Source: Omphiscola glabra
Lineage: Eukaryota; Mollusca; Gastropoda; Lymnaeidae
NCBI GenBank assembly: GCA_964017045.1
Contig: OZ024794.1
Coordinates: 26,111,427 to 26,175,426 of the forward strand
DNA: 64,000 nucleotides
Reading direction: 5' to 3'
The notes beneath the pieces were generated by a model. The model worked only from the letters and a program-made list of their open reading frames with translations, had not been told where the DNA came from and made no database searches. The translations under genes were made by a program, and so were the position numbers. Below, piece after piece: positions 34,302 to 45,411 of the stretch. How positions within the stretch are numbered: position 1 is the first letter of the stretch; every line of letters begins with the position of its first letter.

Positions 34302-34498
34302 CAGTGGCTCTCAACCTTCCTAATCCCGTGACCCTTAAATACAGTTCCTCATCATGTGGCGACCCCCAACCACAACATTATTTTCGTCGCTACTTCATAA
34401 CTGTAAAGTATATGTGTTTTCCGATGGTGTTAGGCGACCCCTGTGGAAGGGTCATTCGACCCCCAAAAGGGTCGCGACCCACAGGTTGAGAACCGCCA
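34302..34498 (+). mobile_element. SPIN-like hAT MITE, copy 2
   Basis: 197 bp, cagtggctctcaaccttcct to ggttgagaaccgcca. The 8-bp flanks are ggtgaaag (34294-34301) and ggttaaag (34499-34506), a duplication with one later mutation. Interior motifs cttcataactgtaaagtata, gtgttttccgatggtgttag and gggtcgcgacccacagg match copy 1. Confidence 0.9.
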
Positions 34499-34506
34499 GG
34501 TTAAAG

Positions 34507-35285
34507 AGATCTGGTACATCAGCGTAGTTTGTCGATACCCGTTTAAATGTACCCCCTGTACACAAAACTCAACAAGGAAAAGTCTATTCCTAGAAACAAT
34601 TGAGGCGTCAGTTCGTAAATTCTGTAGAGACCCAAATTCCGAGAACTTATAATGTAACATTCTCTGTCGATGTGTTATCTGCCCTTCACAGAGGTCCAGC
34701 ATTTGATAAATGTCTCCTTCAGATCTTTTTATCAGCCGCGAGCCTCACGACCGTTTCTCTTTTATTCTTTAGGGATAGTTTGCTGAAAGCAACGCCCCTC
34801 CACCTCCACCCATACACATACACACAAATTACAAAGGGGCCAACCCCGTGCGTCTTAAAAACCTGGCATTTTATGGTGTGGTGCTTGTGTGGATGTGTCA
34901 GGGTGTGAGAGCGTTTGTGATGTATGAGTGTGACGATGTGTGGGGGTCTGAATGTGTGAGTTTTGGCATGTGTTGTGGGGCCTCCTCGAGAGCTAAGGGA
35001 TGTGTTGCAGGCCCGCCTGGAGAGCTAACTGGTTTCAAAGAATTCATGATTACCTGAAAATTTAGTTTAAAAAAAACAAAACATATATTGCCTAGCGGTT
35101 TCATTCAAAAACTTTTCTGTGCACTCGTTGTCATGACTACGTTGCTTTGCAGCCAAATCACGCAATTGTAAACATTTACCCTAGAACGTCGATCATCCGA
35201 AATCATTGGGACAGGGTGTGGTTCGGACGCTCATTTTCAGGACATGCATAAATCTTAGTACAAGGGCCTACATTTTTAAAAAAAA
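34507..35285. other. Intergenic sequence
   Basis: Contains several short overlapping frames (34600-34908 plus, 34848-35057 plus, 34898-35104 minus) without recognisable domains, and a gtgtgtg-like degenerate stretch at 34875-34960. Confidence 0.5.
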
Positions 35286-35286
35286 G

Positions 35287-36012
35287 TTTAACACAAAACA
35301 TCTAAACACAAGACATCTAAACACAAGACATCTAAACACAAGACATCTGAACACAAGACATCTGAACACAAGACATCTGAACACAAGACATCTGAACACA
35401 AGACATCTAAGCACAATACATCTATACACAAGACAACTAAACACAAGACATCAAAACACAAGACAACTAAACACAAGACATCTTAACACAAGACATCTAA
35501 AAACAAGACATCTAAACACAAGTCATCTAAACACAAGATATCTAAACACAAGACATCTAAACACAAGACATCTAAACAAAAGACAAATAAACACAAGACA
35601 TCTTAACACAAGACAACTAAACACAAGACATCTAAACACAAGACATCTAAACACAGGACTTCTAAACACAAGACATCTAAACACAAGACATCTAAACACA
35701 AGACATCTAAACACAAGACATCTAAACACAAGATATCTAAACACAAGAAATCTAAACACAAGACATCTAAACACAAGACATCTAAAAACAAGACATCTAA
35801 ACACAAGACATCTAAACACAAGGCATCTAAACACAAGACAACTAAACACAAGACAACTAAACACAAGACAATTAAACACAAGACAACTAAACACAAGACA
35901 ACTAAACACAAGACAACTAAACACAAGACAACTAAACAAAAGACATCTAAACACAAGACATCTAAACACAAGACAAGTAAACACAAGACAACTAAACACA
36001 AGACAACTAAAG
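35287..36012. repeat. 15-bp minisatellite (ctaaacacaagacat), about 48 copies
   Basis: A 725-bp array. The 15-bp unit gives a plus-strand frame of 316 codons (35206-36156) reading the pentapeptide HLNTR with QLNTR variants, and minus frames reading CLVFR and VLCLD. Substitutions cluster in blocks (aca-act in the right third), showing regional expansion. Because a 15-bp unit keeps any stop-free frame open indefinitely, frame length is not evidence of coding. No signal peptide or conserved non-repeat segment flanks it. Confidence 0.93.
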
Positions 36013-36420
36013 TATTTCTCACGCGCAGAATTGCGTCGTTTCGGACCATGTAATTTTAATCACTTTGTGACAGTAGCGACTTCAAGTGTGATATATCATA
36101 TATATATATACACTCATTATATTGACAGGAGCCAATATATATTGACAAGATTCTAGTTCGCATTATCACAGCCTGGTCACCGCGTGTACAGTGCGTATCT
36201 AGATGTACATGGATTATTCGAAAGTGTACTTAATTGTTTTCCTGTGTTTGTTTTGCCAAATGCTCAAAGCAGTACGCGATGCGTACGAAGATCTATTATT
36301 ATTATTTTTTTTTAAAGACAGGGGCATTTAGGATCACCGGAAGTCGATACAAAATTGATATCCAAACGTAATGCGATGTAGCTTCAGGTGAAATCAAAAT
36401 GGTTCTGATAGCAATTTGTT
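36013..36420. other. Intergenic sequence
   Basis: Short (AT)n tract at about 36095-36110; no gene recognised. Confidence 0.5.
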
Positions 36421-36422
36421 AT

Positions 36423-36945
36423 CACCTGTGCTCGTCACATCGGAGACTGTATTTTGTAAGCACCTGTGCTCGTCACATCGGAGACTGTTTTCTGTAATCA
36501 CCTGTGCTCGTCACATCGGAGACTGTATTTTGTAATCACCTGTGCTCGTCACATCGGAGACCGTATTTTGTAATCACTTGTGCTCGTCACATCGGAGACC
36601 GTATTTTGTAATCACTTGTGCTCGTCACATCGGAGACCGTATTTTGTAATCACTTGTGCTCGTCACATCGGAGACCGTATTTTGTAATCACCTGTGCTCG
36701 TCACATCGGAGACTGTATTCTGTAATCACCTGTGCTCGTCACATCGGAGACTGTATTTTGTAATCACTTGTGCTCGTCACATCGGAGACTGTATTTTGTA
36801 ATCACTTGTGCTCGTCACATCGGAGACCGTATTTTGTAAGCACCTGTGCTCGTCACATCGGAGACCGTATTTTGTAATCACCTGTGCACATTATATTGGA
36901 GACTGCGTTCACCTGTGCTCGTTACATAGGAGACTGTATTTTTTC
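36423..36945. repeat. 38-bp minisatellite, about 13 copies
   Basis: Unit cacctgtgctcgtcacatcg then gagactgtattttgtaat, with c/t variants (cacttg, gaccg) arranged in runs. The last two copies are diverged and shortened. Confidence 0.9.
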
Positions 36946-37920
36946 GTGGCTTATTTAAAGTACCAAATCAACCATTTTAATCGTCTGGTTGTTCCGATCG
37001 ATAGTTCAAAAAATTTTTTAAAAATCTTCGCTTATGCTTATGAGGCCAGGATATGATGTGACTGTCATTCAAGCAAATAACATCACGCGGGTGAATTTTT
37101 ATTTAAATCTGAGGTAGTTGAATAGGATGGCGTCAGCTTTTGTTTTCATCGTGATGTGTGTTAAAAAAACAACTACATGAAATACAGAAAGCCCTCAGGT
37201 TGTAAGATTAATGACAATTCATTCTTGTGAAATGTATTCCTCCCAATACGCTATACCTCATTTAAATAAGGCAAAGAATTTCGATATTTTAAGAAGAAAC
37301 GAAACACATTCGATTTGACATACACTTAAAATCATCTGAACAATGTATATTTTATTTTTTTATAATTGCGAGTTCAAAAGTCTCAAAACGTTATTTGAAA
37401 GGAATTTTTTTTTGGTTGGTGGGTTGGGGGGGGGGTGGGTATGAATGAATGTTGCCAATGATTATAGACAAAGTGTCTTTTCGTGGGTGCCCCACATTTC
37501 CAATGATGATTAAGGCGGAACTGCAGGAGCGGATAGGGGAAGGGAGGGGCGAGTGATTGGGGCGGACCAGGAAGGATGTGTAGAGGATGATGAAAAGATA
37601 AAAATAAAAAAAAGAAGAAGGATTAAGGGGGCAGGGGAAGGATTGATAAGGCTCATCTCTTCTTTAAACTTTGAGCGCATGTAATGAGTCAGGGGGTATT
37701 CTTCGCCCCGAAGATCAGTCTCCTTGCATATTACAGGCCGGGAGAGGGGGTCTCTACAATGTTGGTGATGAATATGGTTTTATTACTTGTAGATGCTAGC
37801 CCCGATGTTAAGCACATGATACACACGTAAATCATGACCGGGTTAGGGGGGGGAGGGAGAATCAACTCTGACGAATTTAATATCCGCGTTTTTACTTTTC
37901 TTGAGATTGTCTTAAACTCT
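36946..37920. other. Intergenic sequence
   Basis: G-run at 37427-37435 and purine-rich stretch 37540-37640. No gene recognised. Confidence 0.5.
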
Positions 37921-37924
37921 TTAC

Positions 37925-38328
37925 GGGGTGAGATGGTGCTGGAGTCGAGGGATGAGATGGTACTGGAGTCGAGGGGTGAGCTGGTGCTGTGGTCGAGGGG
38001 TGAGATAGTGCTGGGGTCGAGGGGTGAGATGGGGCTGGAGTCGTGGGTGAGATGGTGCTGGAGTCGTGGGGTGAGATGTATTGAGTCGAGTGGTGAGATA
38101 GTGCTGGGGTGATGGGGTGAGATGGTGCTGGAGTCGAGGGTTGAGATGGTGCTGGAGTCGAGGGGTGAGATGGTGCTGGAGTCGAAGGGTGAGAGGGGGC
38201 TGGAGTTGTGGGTTGATATGTGTCGTGGGTTGAGATGGTGCTGCAGTCCTGGGGTGAGATTGTGCTGGAGTCGAGGGGTGAGATGGTGCTGGAGTCGAGG
38301 GGTAAGATGGTGCTGGAGTCGAGGAGTA
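37925..38328. repeat. 24-bp minisatellite (gagatggtgctggagtcgag gggt)
   Basis: About 17 copies, several shortened by 1-9 bases. The plus frames (37834-38112, 38122-38331) read MVLESRGE repeats and switch frame at the length variants, which argues against coding. Confidence 0.9.
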
Positions 38329-38439
38329 TAAACCGAATTCAGGACTCGTTTCTCTCTTTTTTTATATTGCTTTCAACATCCCCAGTGATCTAAAGACCGC
38401 ATCGACCGATAAGTCAAATAAAGTAAAACTGTAACTCAA

Positions 38440-38665
38440 TGCTAAAGACTTGGAGTCATAGACGTGTCGCAGACTCGAGTCATTGACTTGTGTGGCAGAC
38501 TGGATTCATAGACTAGTGCGGCAGTCTGAAGTCATAGACTGGAAACATAGAATAGAGTAATAGACTGGAGTCGTAAAATAGATTCATGGACTTGAGTCAC
38601 AGACTGAAGTCATATATTGAAGTCATAGACTGGAGTCATAGATTGAAGTCACAGACTTGGGCCAG
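38440..38665. repeat. Degenerate ~15-20-bp repeat (agtcatagactgg)
   Basis: Irregular copies of gagtcatagactgg/gaagtcatagatt. Strongly decayed. Confidence 0.7.
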
Positions 38666-39960
38666 CCAAATAAATTTGTTGTCGTGTTCTTGTGTCCTTC
38701 GCCCTTACCACGAAGAGTGCATCAGGGATACTAATTTTGACTTTGAATCCTAGCAGGGAAACCGACTCCGTTGTCGAATACAGCCCTATCCAGGTTTCAA
38801 AACTTCAGAACGCAAACCTTTTGTTTTTTTTTCCTTTTAATGATTCTCTCAAGTAACATTATTTCTCCTCTGCTAGATTTGTTAAGTCTTCAGATGCCTC
38901 ATAGGATCCGACGAAATGAAATATTGTTTGCTAGATATCGCGAGGATAAAAGGCGTTGCGATGTAAAGTACAGCAGGGGCGGGAGGCGGTTATGGGGGTG
39001 GGGGTAGATGGGTGGGTGTCCGGAGATAGCCAATGATAATAAACTAGCTCTCAAGCTGGACACAATGAAACAAGGGATAGCGATGGCTTCTAGACGGGTT
39101 CCTGGCTAACAGCCAAAGTCACTTCAATTTCATTTATTCCGACAGTCTAGACTGGAATGGTCCTCACACACGAAACAAGTCAAGTACCCTGTGGAACGGC
39201 CACTTCATCCATAATGGTGTTCACACAGGGAACATGTTCAATATCCTGGTAAATTCTCACTTAACGCTTAATGGTTCTCACACAGGAAAAAAAGCAGCAC
39301 TCTGGCAATGCTCACTTCGTGCATAATGTTTCTCATACACGAAAAAAATTCAGTAACGCTGGAAATGCTCACCTACAAAATTCTCTCATACAGTGATTTT
39401 TTTCCAGACATCTCTCAGGGATAAAAGGGGGGACAGTGTCCCCCGGAGAAGTTCATGTGCCCACCCCCCCTAGAAAATTAAGTACAACAATAAAGCAAAC
39501 ATTTCTTTTATCTACTAAATTATCATTTGTATTACTGTCTAAATAAGATTAGTGAAATTGTCGAATCAGTGAAATATCGCTACTCTTAATATATTTTTGA
39601 TTATCCGAAAGTTTAAGGCAAATCTAGATTCAACATTCGATCCTAAATACCGTATGCACACAAAAAAAGACCGCTCTCGTTTATAAGTGGCACCTCTTGT
39701 TCCCGGTATTTTTGTTTATTTATTGTTTGCAACTAGTGTTTATTTCAGCCCCCTTACAGGGGTGTGGGGTGGGACAGGCCACCAGAGCCAGAAAACTGCC
39801 CCCAATCCCGGAGAAATAAGTATTTAAAAAAAATTAAGGGAAATTCTACATTAAAATATAACGCTATTCTCTATTTTATTTTTCAAAAATTACAACAGTT
39901 GGCAAATGAAAGTTTTAATCTAAATATTTGAAGGAAAAGGTGGAACCAATTAAAAATAAC
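38666..39960. other. Intergenic sequence
   Basis: Contains loosely repeated blocks around 39150-39390 (cactt...taatggt/ttctcacacaggaaa, roughly 70 bp apart, three or four diverged copies). No gene recognised. Confidence 0.45.
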
Positions 39961-39964
39961 TACG

Positions 39965-40168
39965 CTCAATGTATTCGATGTATTCAATGTATTCGATGTA
40001 TTCGATGTATACGATGTAGTTAATGTATTCGATGTAGTTAATGTATTCGATGTATTCGATGTAGTTAATGTATTCGATGTAGTTAATGTATTCGATGTAG
40101 TTAATGTATTCGATGTAGTTAATGTACTCGATGTATTCGATGTAGTTGATGTATTCGATGTATGGCGG
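39965..40168. repeat. 9/18-bp minisatellite (gatgtattc, gatgtagttaatgtattc)
   Basis: About 22 copies of a 9-bp unit alternating between attcgatgt and agttaatgt, giving an 18-bp higher-order unit. The minus frame 39883-40182 reads TSNTLTTSNT repeats. Confidence 0.9.
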
Positions 40169-40700
40169 TATTTTTTTTTCAACGGATCTATTTTAAAGAC
40201 TTAATTTTTTTTAATTTTTTTTTTGGGGGGGGGGGGGGAGTGCAGCGTTATGCTCGGTACTGTACGGTATTCAACGAACTTTCCATCGCTAAAAACGTCT
40301 GTGTATTAAATGAGTTTTAAAATTAAAAAACGGCATTACGCTTTAAGTCTCTTCTGCTTTACAATATAAGATAAACTTTGTAAAAAATAAAAATAAAGGT
40401 GTTTGTTAACTGTATAATATCATCATACTACAAATATATAGTTAATGGGTGTGTTTTTTGTTGTCTTTTCGTTGTTGTTTTGTTGTTGTTGTTGTTTTGT
40501 GGTTGTTTGTCCATTTATAGAGACATTTTAAAGGTTATCATTTAGAATATATAGAATATTTTTTTTTTAAAATGTATTTTCCATTTATGTATCTGGACAC
40601 ACTTGGAAATATTTAAGGATGTAATTAATATCCTATTTTTTTTTACTGGCCGGCCACCACTTTTGTGGGGATATTTTGTTTTCCTGTTGTTTGATTAAAT
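40169..40700. other. Intergenic sequence with simple repeats
   Basis: G-run at 40224-40238 and (TTG)n at about 40470-40500. No gene recognised. Confidence 0.5.
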
Positions 40701-40706
40701 GTAGAA

Positions 40707-40903
40707 CAGTGGTTCTCAACCTGCCTAATGACGCGACCCTTTATTACAAATCCTCGTGTTGTGGCGACCCAAAAGTACAAAATTATCTTCGTTGATACTT
40801 CATAACTGTAGAGTATAAGTGTTTTCCAATGGTCTAAGAAGACCCCCGTGAAAGGGTCGTTCGACCACCAAAGTGGTCGTGACCCACAGGTTGAGAACCG
40901 CGT
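40707..40903 (+). mobile_element. SPIN-like hAT MITE, copy 3
   Basis: 197 bp, cagtggttctcaacctgcct to ggttgagaaccgcgt. A perfect 8-bp duplication, atgtagaa, lies at 40699-40706 and 40904-40911. Same interior order of motifs as copies 1 and 2. The terminal bases of the right end are mutated. Confidence 0.92.
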
Positions 40904-40911
40904 ATGTAGAA

Positions 40912-42755
40912 TGATGCTAAATGCACCACAATGATTCGCTGCATTTTTTATTGTTTACAAATTTTCCGGGGAAAGAATCAACGAATCTTCAATTATTTTT
41001 TTTTCAAATTTATGCCCCTCAAATTTTTTCATAATCCACTTCGATATTTTTGACTTGTAGTGGTGGTGCACTTGAGATAACTGATAGTAGTCTACTAGCT
41101 AAATGTAAAGCGATTGTCTAAAATTGATTTTCAAGTCGTCTTCTAGTTCTGCTTTCTGGTAGTCTCCATATTACACAACTGTGAAAATTTTCTCGTAACC
41201 GATTGTTACTCAAATCAACCGAAATACCAACAGCCGATAGTTACTCCAAGTTACCGAATATTTCCATATGACTTAATTTTCTTCACCCAATTTACCAACT
41301 GGCAATGCAGTGAATCTTCCAACTTGCTATCTATATCCAAACTTGATGTCTAACCACCCCCCCCCCTTTTTTCAGGAGATGTTGGACATTATTGCAGCTA
41401 TGAAACCGTCTACTGCACCCGTTTGATTTGACCTGAGATCAAATAATGAGCTAATCAATGTAACGTGTCGTCTGGATGCAGACCAATTAATGGTCTCCTC
41501 ATATCTGAGTAAGCAGTGCCTGGCTGGACCTCATTTTCAACTCAGTTCGGATGTCCGTTTAAAGGAATTCTGCTCCATTTGAGATAACATTTTTAGCAAT
41601 TCGTTTGAGCTAAAAATTCGTTTAACATTTATGATACAAGTAAAAAAAAACTTAAATAAAACTAATTTAAAAATGAGATTTGTGACGACATTTAAGACGT
41701 GACTGTAAAAATGCAATTATTAGACATTGACTTAAACAGCGGGACACGAATTGTGATAAAAATAAATATAACGCTACAGAGATTTGACAAGTGTGTTTCT
41801 ATTGTGTCAATTTAAAAATCAGATATCAAAATAACATCTGTTGATATGAATTTTATTTTTGAAGAGTTTATTTTTACTTCAAAACCTTGCTTTTTTTTTT
41901 TTTACTGTGAGAAATCATAATTTAAAGGTTTAAGTTTTATTTTACGTGGATGATTTATTTGTGTTTTACTATTTATTTTAAAAAAAATTATCTCTATTTT
42001 AAGTTTTTTTTTTTTTTGGCAGTGGGGTGTGTGGAGGGGGTCTTTATTTTCTGTACTCCTAAATTGACCCACAGACTCACGTTCAACTTCATGTTTGAGC
42101 TTTGTATGCTGTACTGTAACTCTCGTGGTGCAAATGTTCTCATACGCACCCATTCATTAATTGATTTCACATGAGTTCTCTATGGGGAGCCCGATAGTAT
42201 TCATCTAAAAAAAAAAGATTTGTGACGTGATGTAACAGCTGGCACAAGGCATAATCAATAAACCCACTTAAAATGTACATAACTAGATATTTCCCTTCTT
42301 CTCCGAGTCTGACGAATTGAACATGGAATATGATAACTAACCGACGACTAGAACTCTGAAGGGAACCGTAACAAAACTGCTATCCTGTCATCCGTCAAGC
42401 CATCGAATGACAATGAGACGTGACTGTTGTGTAACACAATGTCCCCAAAGCAAAGAGGTTTTTTTTTTTTTTTTTTTAATTCCTGACCAGACGTTCTAGC
42501 TTGGAGCGGTCCAGACACAGGAAGCATTCCAGTCGCCGTGTCTTGCGTCATCACATGCCCTGAGGGCGTAATAAAGAAATAAATGAGCAGGATGCTAGGC
42601 ACCGCTGAACAGATGTATTGGTCTTGGACGGGATGTGGATATCAGAGAATTCCTCTACAACAAGACAAACACGCCAGAAACAATGGCTGGATTCGAGCTT
42701 TAAAGCATTAAAAAAGTTCCCTTCACACCACCACCCCCATCACACTCCTTCCAAA

Positions 42756-42786
<31 letters not shown>

Positions 42787-42790
42787 TGGT
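40912..42790. other. Intergenic sequence, no gene recognised
   Basis: Includes T-runs (41892-41902, 42008-42018, 42460-42477) and an A-run (42755-42775). Opposed short frames at 41902-42174 and 42348-42815 have no recognisable domain. Confidence 0.5.
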
Positions 42791-42821
42791 AAAACTAAAA
42801 CAAAAACAAAGGTGAGAAATT

Positions 42822-43110
42822 TTGTTTCATGAACAGAACATCCAATCGAGACAAATACTCAAGCAACCGTAACCCTTCCATGATCTTTCCCAGGACATCG
42901 CCGCTGACTGAGTCCAATGTCTTGGTCAGCTGTAGAACGGTCATGTACTGGCGGATGTGCATTTTTTTTGTTGGCATTTCCCCCAGAAGCTGGCGTCCAG
43001 CAAATATTATGTCATGTCGACTGTTGCATCTTTCTGAACGGATTCCAGTTTGGCTTTCATAAAAAATTTTCCTGATCGAGGTGCAGTTGCAGATGGTTCG
43101 ATGGGACTCT
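42822..43110 (-). pseudogene. LINE reverse transcriptase fragment (central domain)
   Basis: Within a 119-codon minus-strand frame (42795-43154) the sequence ESQTGIRSERCNSRHDIIFA followed by GRQLLGEM, then YMTVLQLTKTLDSVSGDVLG and KIMEGL, matches the reverse transcriptase pattern 'ESQCGFR..RGT.DMIFA.RQL.EK......L...F.DLTKAFD.VSR..LW.I'. The catalytic aspartate region 'DLTKAFD' is altered to QLTKTLD, so the first metal-binding aspartate is lost. The second catalytic block (YADD-type) is not in the fragment. It is a short, mutated piece on the opposite strand from the LINE 3' end 400 bp downstream, so the two are not one element. Confidence 0.65.
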
Positions 43111-43505
43111 TCCCAAAGATCTACCCAGCTATGGACAGGCGAGAAAGGCCTCAATGGTTGCGTTACGTACTGTTATATAGTTTTGAGATCTGCGTTTTCA
43201 GATGTGGTTCGTTAGATGAACACTACGAAACAAATGACTGGAAACAAGCATACAAGTTTCAATAGAAAAAAATATACCAAAGCTTGAGATATTAACAACA
43301 TTCCACGAAGTAATATGCTATTAAGTTTATTTTAAAAAATACAAAATAATCGAATATATAGAAATAAAAACGTTATTAACTTAAAGCACCACAATTGATA
43401 AAGTATAACCCTGTAAAAATACAAATATTAATATAAGATATGCTCACGCACAAAGATTATAATCTTTTAAATCTACTATTAAGTTTGGTAATTATTGTAA
43501 CATGT
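43111..43505. other. Intergenic sequence
   Basis: AT-rich spacer between the minus-strand reverse transcriptase fragment and the plus-strand LINE end. No feature seen. Confidence 0.45.
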
Positions 43506-43509
43506 ATGG

Positions 43510-43876
43510 AGTCCAATGTCTGGCATAAAACAGAAACTCGTCCTTCTCCCACATAGACAGCGACGAGGCCATAACAGGCAGTTCCGTCTCATACCAGCGA
43601 GAAGCCAGTATAGGAACTGCTCATTCCTACCAAAGACAATCAGGGACTGGAACAATCTTTCAAAGGGAACAGTTGAGGCGACAACACTTGACTCATTTGC
43701 GTCTATTGCCTCAGGCCTTCCAACCCCCAGTGCATGATACCCTCACACAGTTACTCTTGTAACCAGTGAAATATCCTCATCAACACCAGGCACAGAAACA
43801 TTGCAAATCCCATCTACATTCATATGAGCCATCATGATCAATAAATCGTGGGCCCTTAATATATAGAAGAAGAAGA
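43510..43876 (+). pseudogene. LINE 3' end, (GAA)-tail family, best-preserved copy
   Basis: The frame 43516-43737 reads MSGIKQKLVLLPHRQRRGHN, RQFRLIPARSQYRNCSFLPK, TIRDWNNLSKGTVEATTLDS and FASIASGLPTPSA, then stops. 'RRGHNRQF...R...Y..SF.P.TI..WN.L' is the hallmark C-terminus of many animal LINE reverse transcriptases. A roughly 120-bp 3' untranslated region follows, ending in (gaa)n at 43866-43876. The 5' part of the element is missing. The minus-strand copies at 29795-30085 and 4693-4825 are relatives. The intact frame suggests this is the youngest of the three. Confidence 0.85.
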
Positions 43877-43879
43877 AGA

Positions 43880-44695
43880 GTCTAGGAAATCTAGAAAATT
43901 CTTACTAAACTTGAAAGGTCAGTTCAGTACCTTCGTTGCCTAAGGTAAAATAACCAATGTTTTATAGAAAAAACGTCTCTTTATTGACCCAAATTCCAAA
44001 CCATAACACCAACTAACACGTCATTTTCCCTTTCCAAAATACGTCACAAAATCTCAGCATAATAGATTCAGCCTGCCATATACTCTCTACACGAAACACC
44101 TTTTCCGTACCAAACATTCACAAGTCATGACCCAAACAATGTTCACCCTACACACAGTATTTCTCATATATACTATTTCGACTTTTTTTCTGTTGTTTTT
44201 GTGGATGTTGAGTAAATTGTTTAAAATTATCTGATGCCCTGAGTGTTTGATAAGAACACTGCCATTGCTATTCGTGAACCAATCCTTAATTGTAGTTTTG
44301 TACCTATAACCGGGTCGTAGTGTTAGTGATCACATTACTGAATTCATAACGACTGACTTTTACAAATTAAAGTAAAATGAATTCAAAATTTTAATGTTAC
44401 AGAATTGGCTAATTACCAAATGCAGAAATGTAGTCACATTAATTTATTATTTAAATATGTTACTATTTATCAACACATATAAATTAAAATATTAAAATGT
44501 AAAAAAAAAAATAAAAAAACTGGGCTCATCTTACGCACCATAATTACATTAGTAATCAAAATGTTACAAATCAAATTCAGTCGTTTCCCTTAGAAAACTA
44601 TTGATAAGTTATACACCTTTGTTTTGAAAAGGGACTATGGTAATGTGAAGGGGAAAAAATAGGTATAGTATATATTTTGGTCTTCGATGTTTAAT
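43880..44695. other. Intergenic AT-rich sequence
   Basis: No gene recognised. Confidence 0.5.
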
Positions 44696-44701
44696 TGATA
44701 T

Positions 44702-44895
44702 CTCTCGGAGTCCTTCAAAATAAATTTAAAAACTCATCTATTTCGCAAACACCTGCTGGGATGATGTTGTCTACCATCTTTTCCAGCTAGTTATTATCTC
44801 ACAGCTTTGTTTTTGTACCGCGCTTCGAGCCTTTGGGGATGAAGCGTGATTTTTCAAATGAACTTTATTATTATTATTATTATTATTATTGTTAT
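44702..44895 (+). pseudogene. LINE 3' end, (ATT)n tail, L2/CR1-type hairpin
   Basis: A short frame LSESFKINLKTHLFRKHLLG ends at TGA 44762-44764. 'SF...LKTHLF' just before the stop is typical of CR1/L2-type LINE C-termini. The untranslated tail carries cgcttcgagcctttggggat with gaagcg, forming a six-base stem (cgcttc/gaagcg), then a (att)n tail at 44868-44891. Only about 190 bp of the element are present. Confidence 0.75.
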
Positions 44896-45212
44896 TTACA
44901 TTAATTACAGTAGAAAACAATTCTTTGCGACATTCTGTAGGCGTATCATTGGTGGCATTAGTGTCGCTCCGGTAGGAACAAAAACGTATGCCTCCCCACC
45001 TCCACGGAATGAAACTCTGCAATTGGCCGAAAATACAACCCCTCCATCGAAATAAAGGAAAAAGTGCGGTCAGAAGATGGCCGAAGCACCCCCCCCCCTC
45101 TCAATACACTACCCGTGCCACTGCTCGTCGTGTGTGATTTTGAAAATCTTTGCGTCTGTTGACATCTTTGAGAGTAAGATAAAATAATGAGCGATATTTA
45201 GCTAATTTAACG
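44896..45212. other. Intergenic sequence
   Basis: C-run at 45091-45099. No gene recognised. Confidence 0.5.
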
Positions 45213-45220
45213 GATTCAAG

Positions 45221-45403
45221 CAGTAGTTCTCAACCTCCTTCCTTTTATACAGTCCTCATTTTGTGGCGACCCCCAACTACAAAATTATTTTCGTGCTACT
45301 TCATAACCGTAAAGTATATTTGTTTTCCGATGGTCTTACGCGACCCCTGGGAAGGGGTCGTTCGATCCAAAAAGGGGTCGCGACCCCAGGTTGAGAACCG
45401 CTG
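45221..45403 (+). mobile_element. SPIN-like hAT MITE, copy 4
   Basis: 183 bp, slightly shorter than the others owing to small deletions near the left end. Runs from cagtagttctcaacctcctt to ggttgagaaccgctg. Flanks are gattcaag (45213-45220) and gattaaag (45404-45411), one mismatch. Confidence 0.9.
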
Positions 45404-45411
45404 GATTAAAG

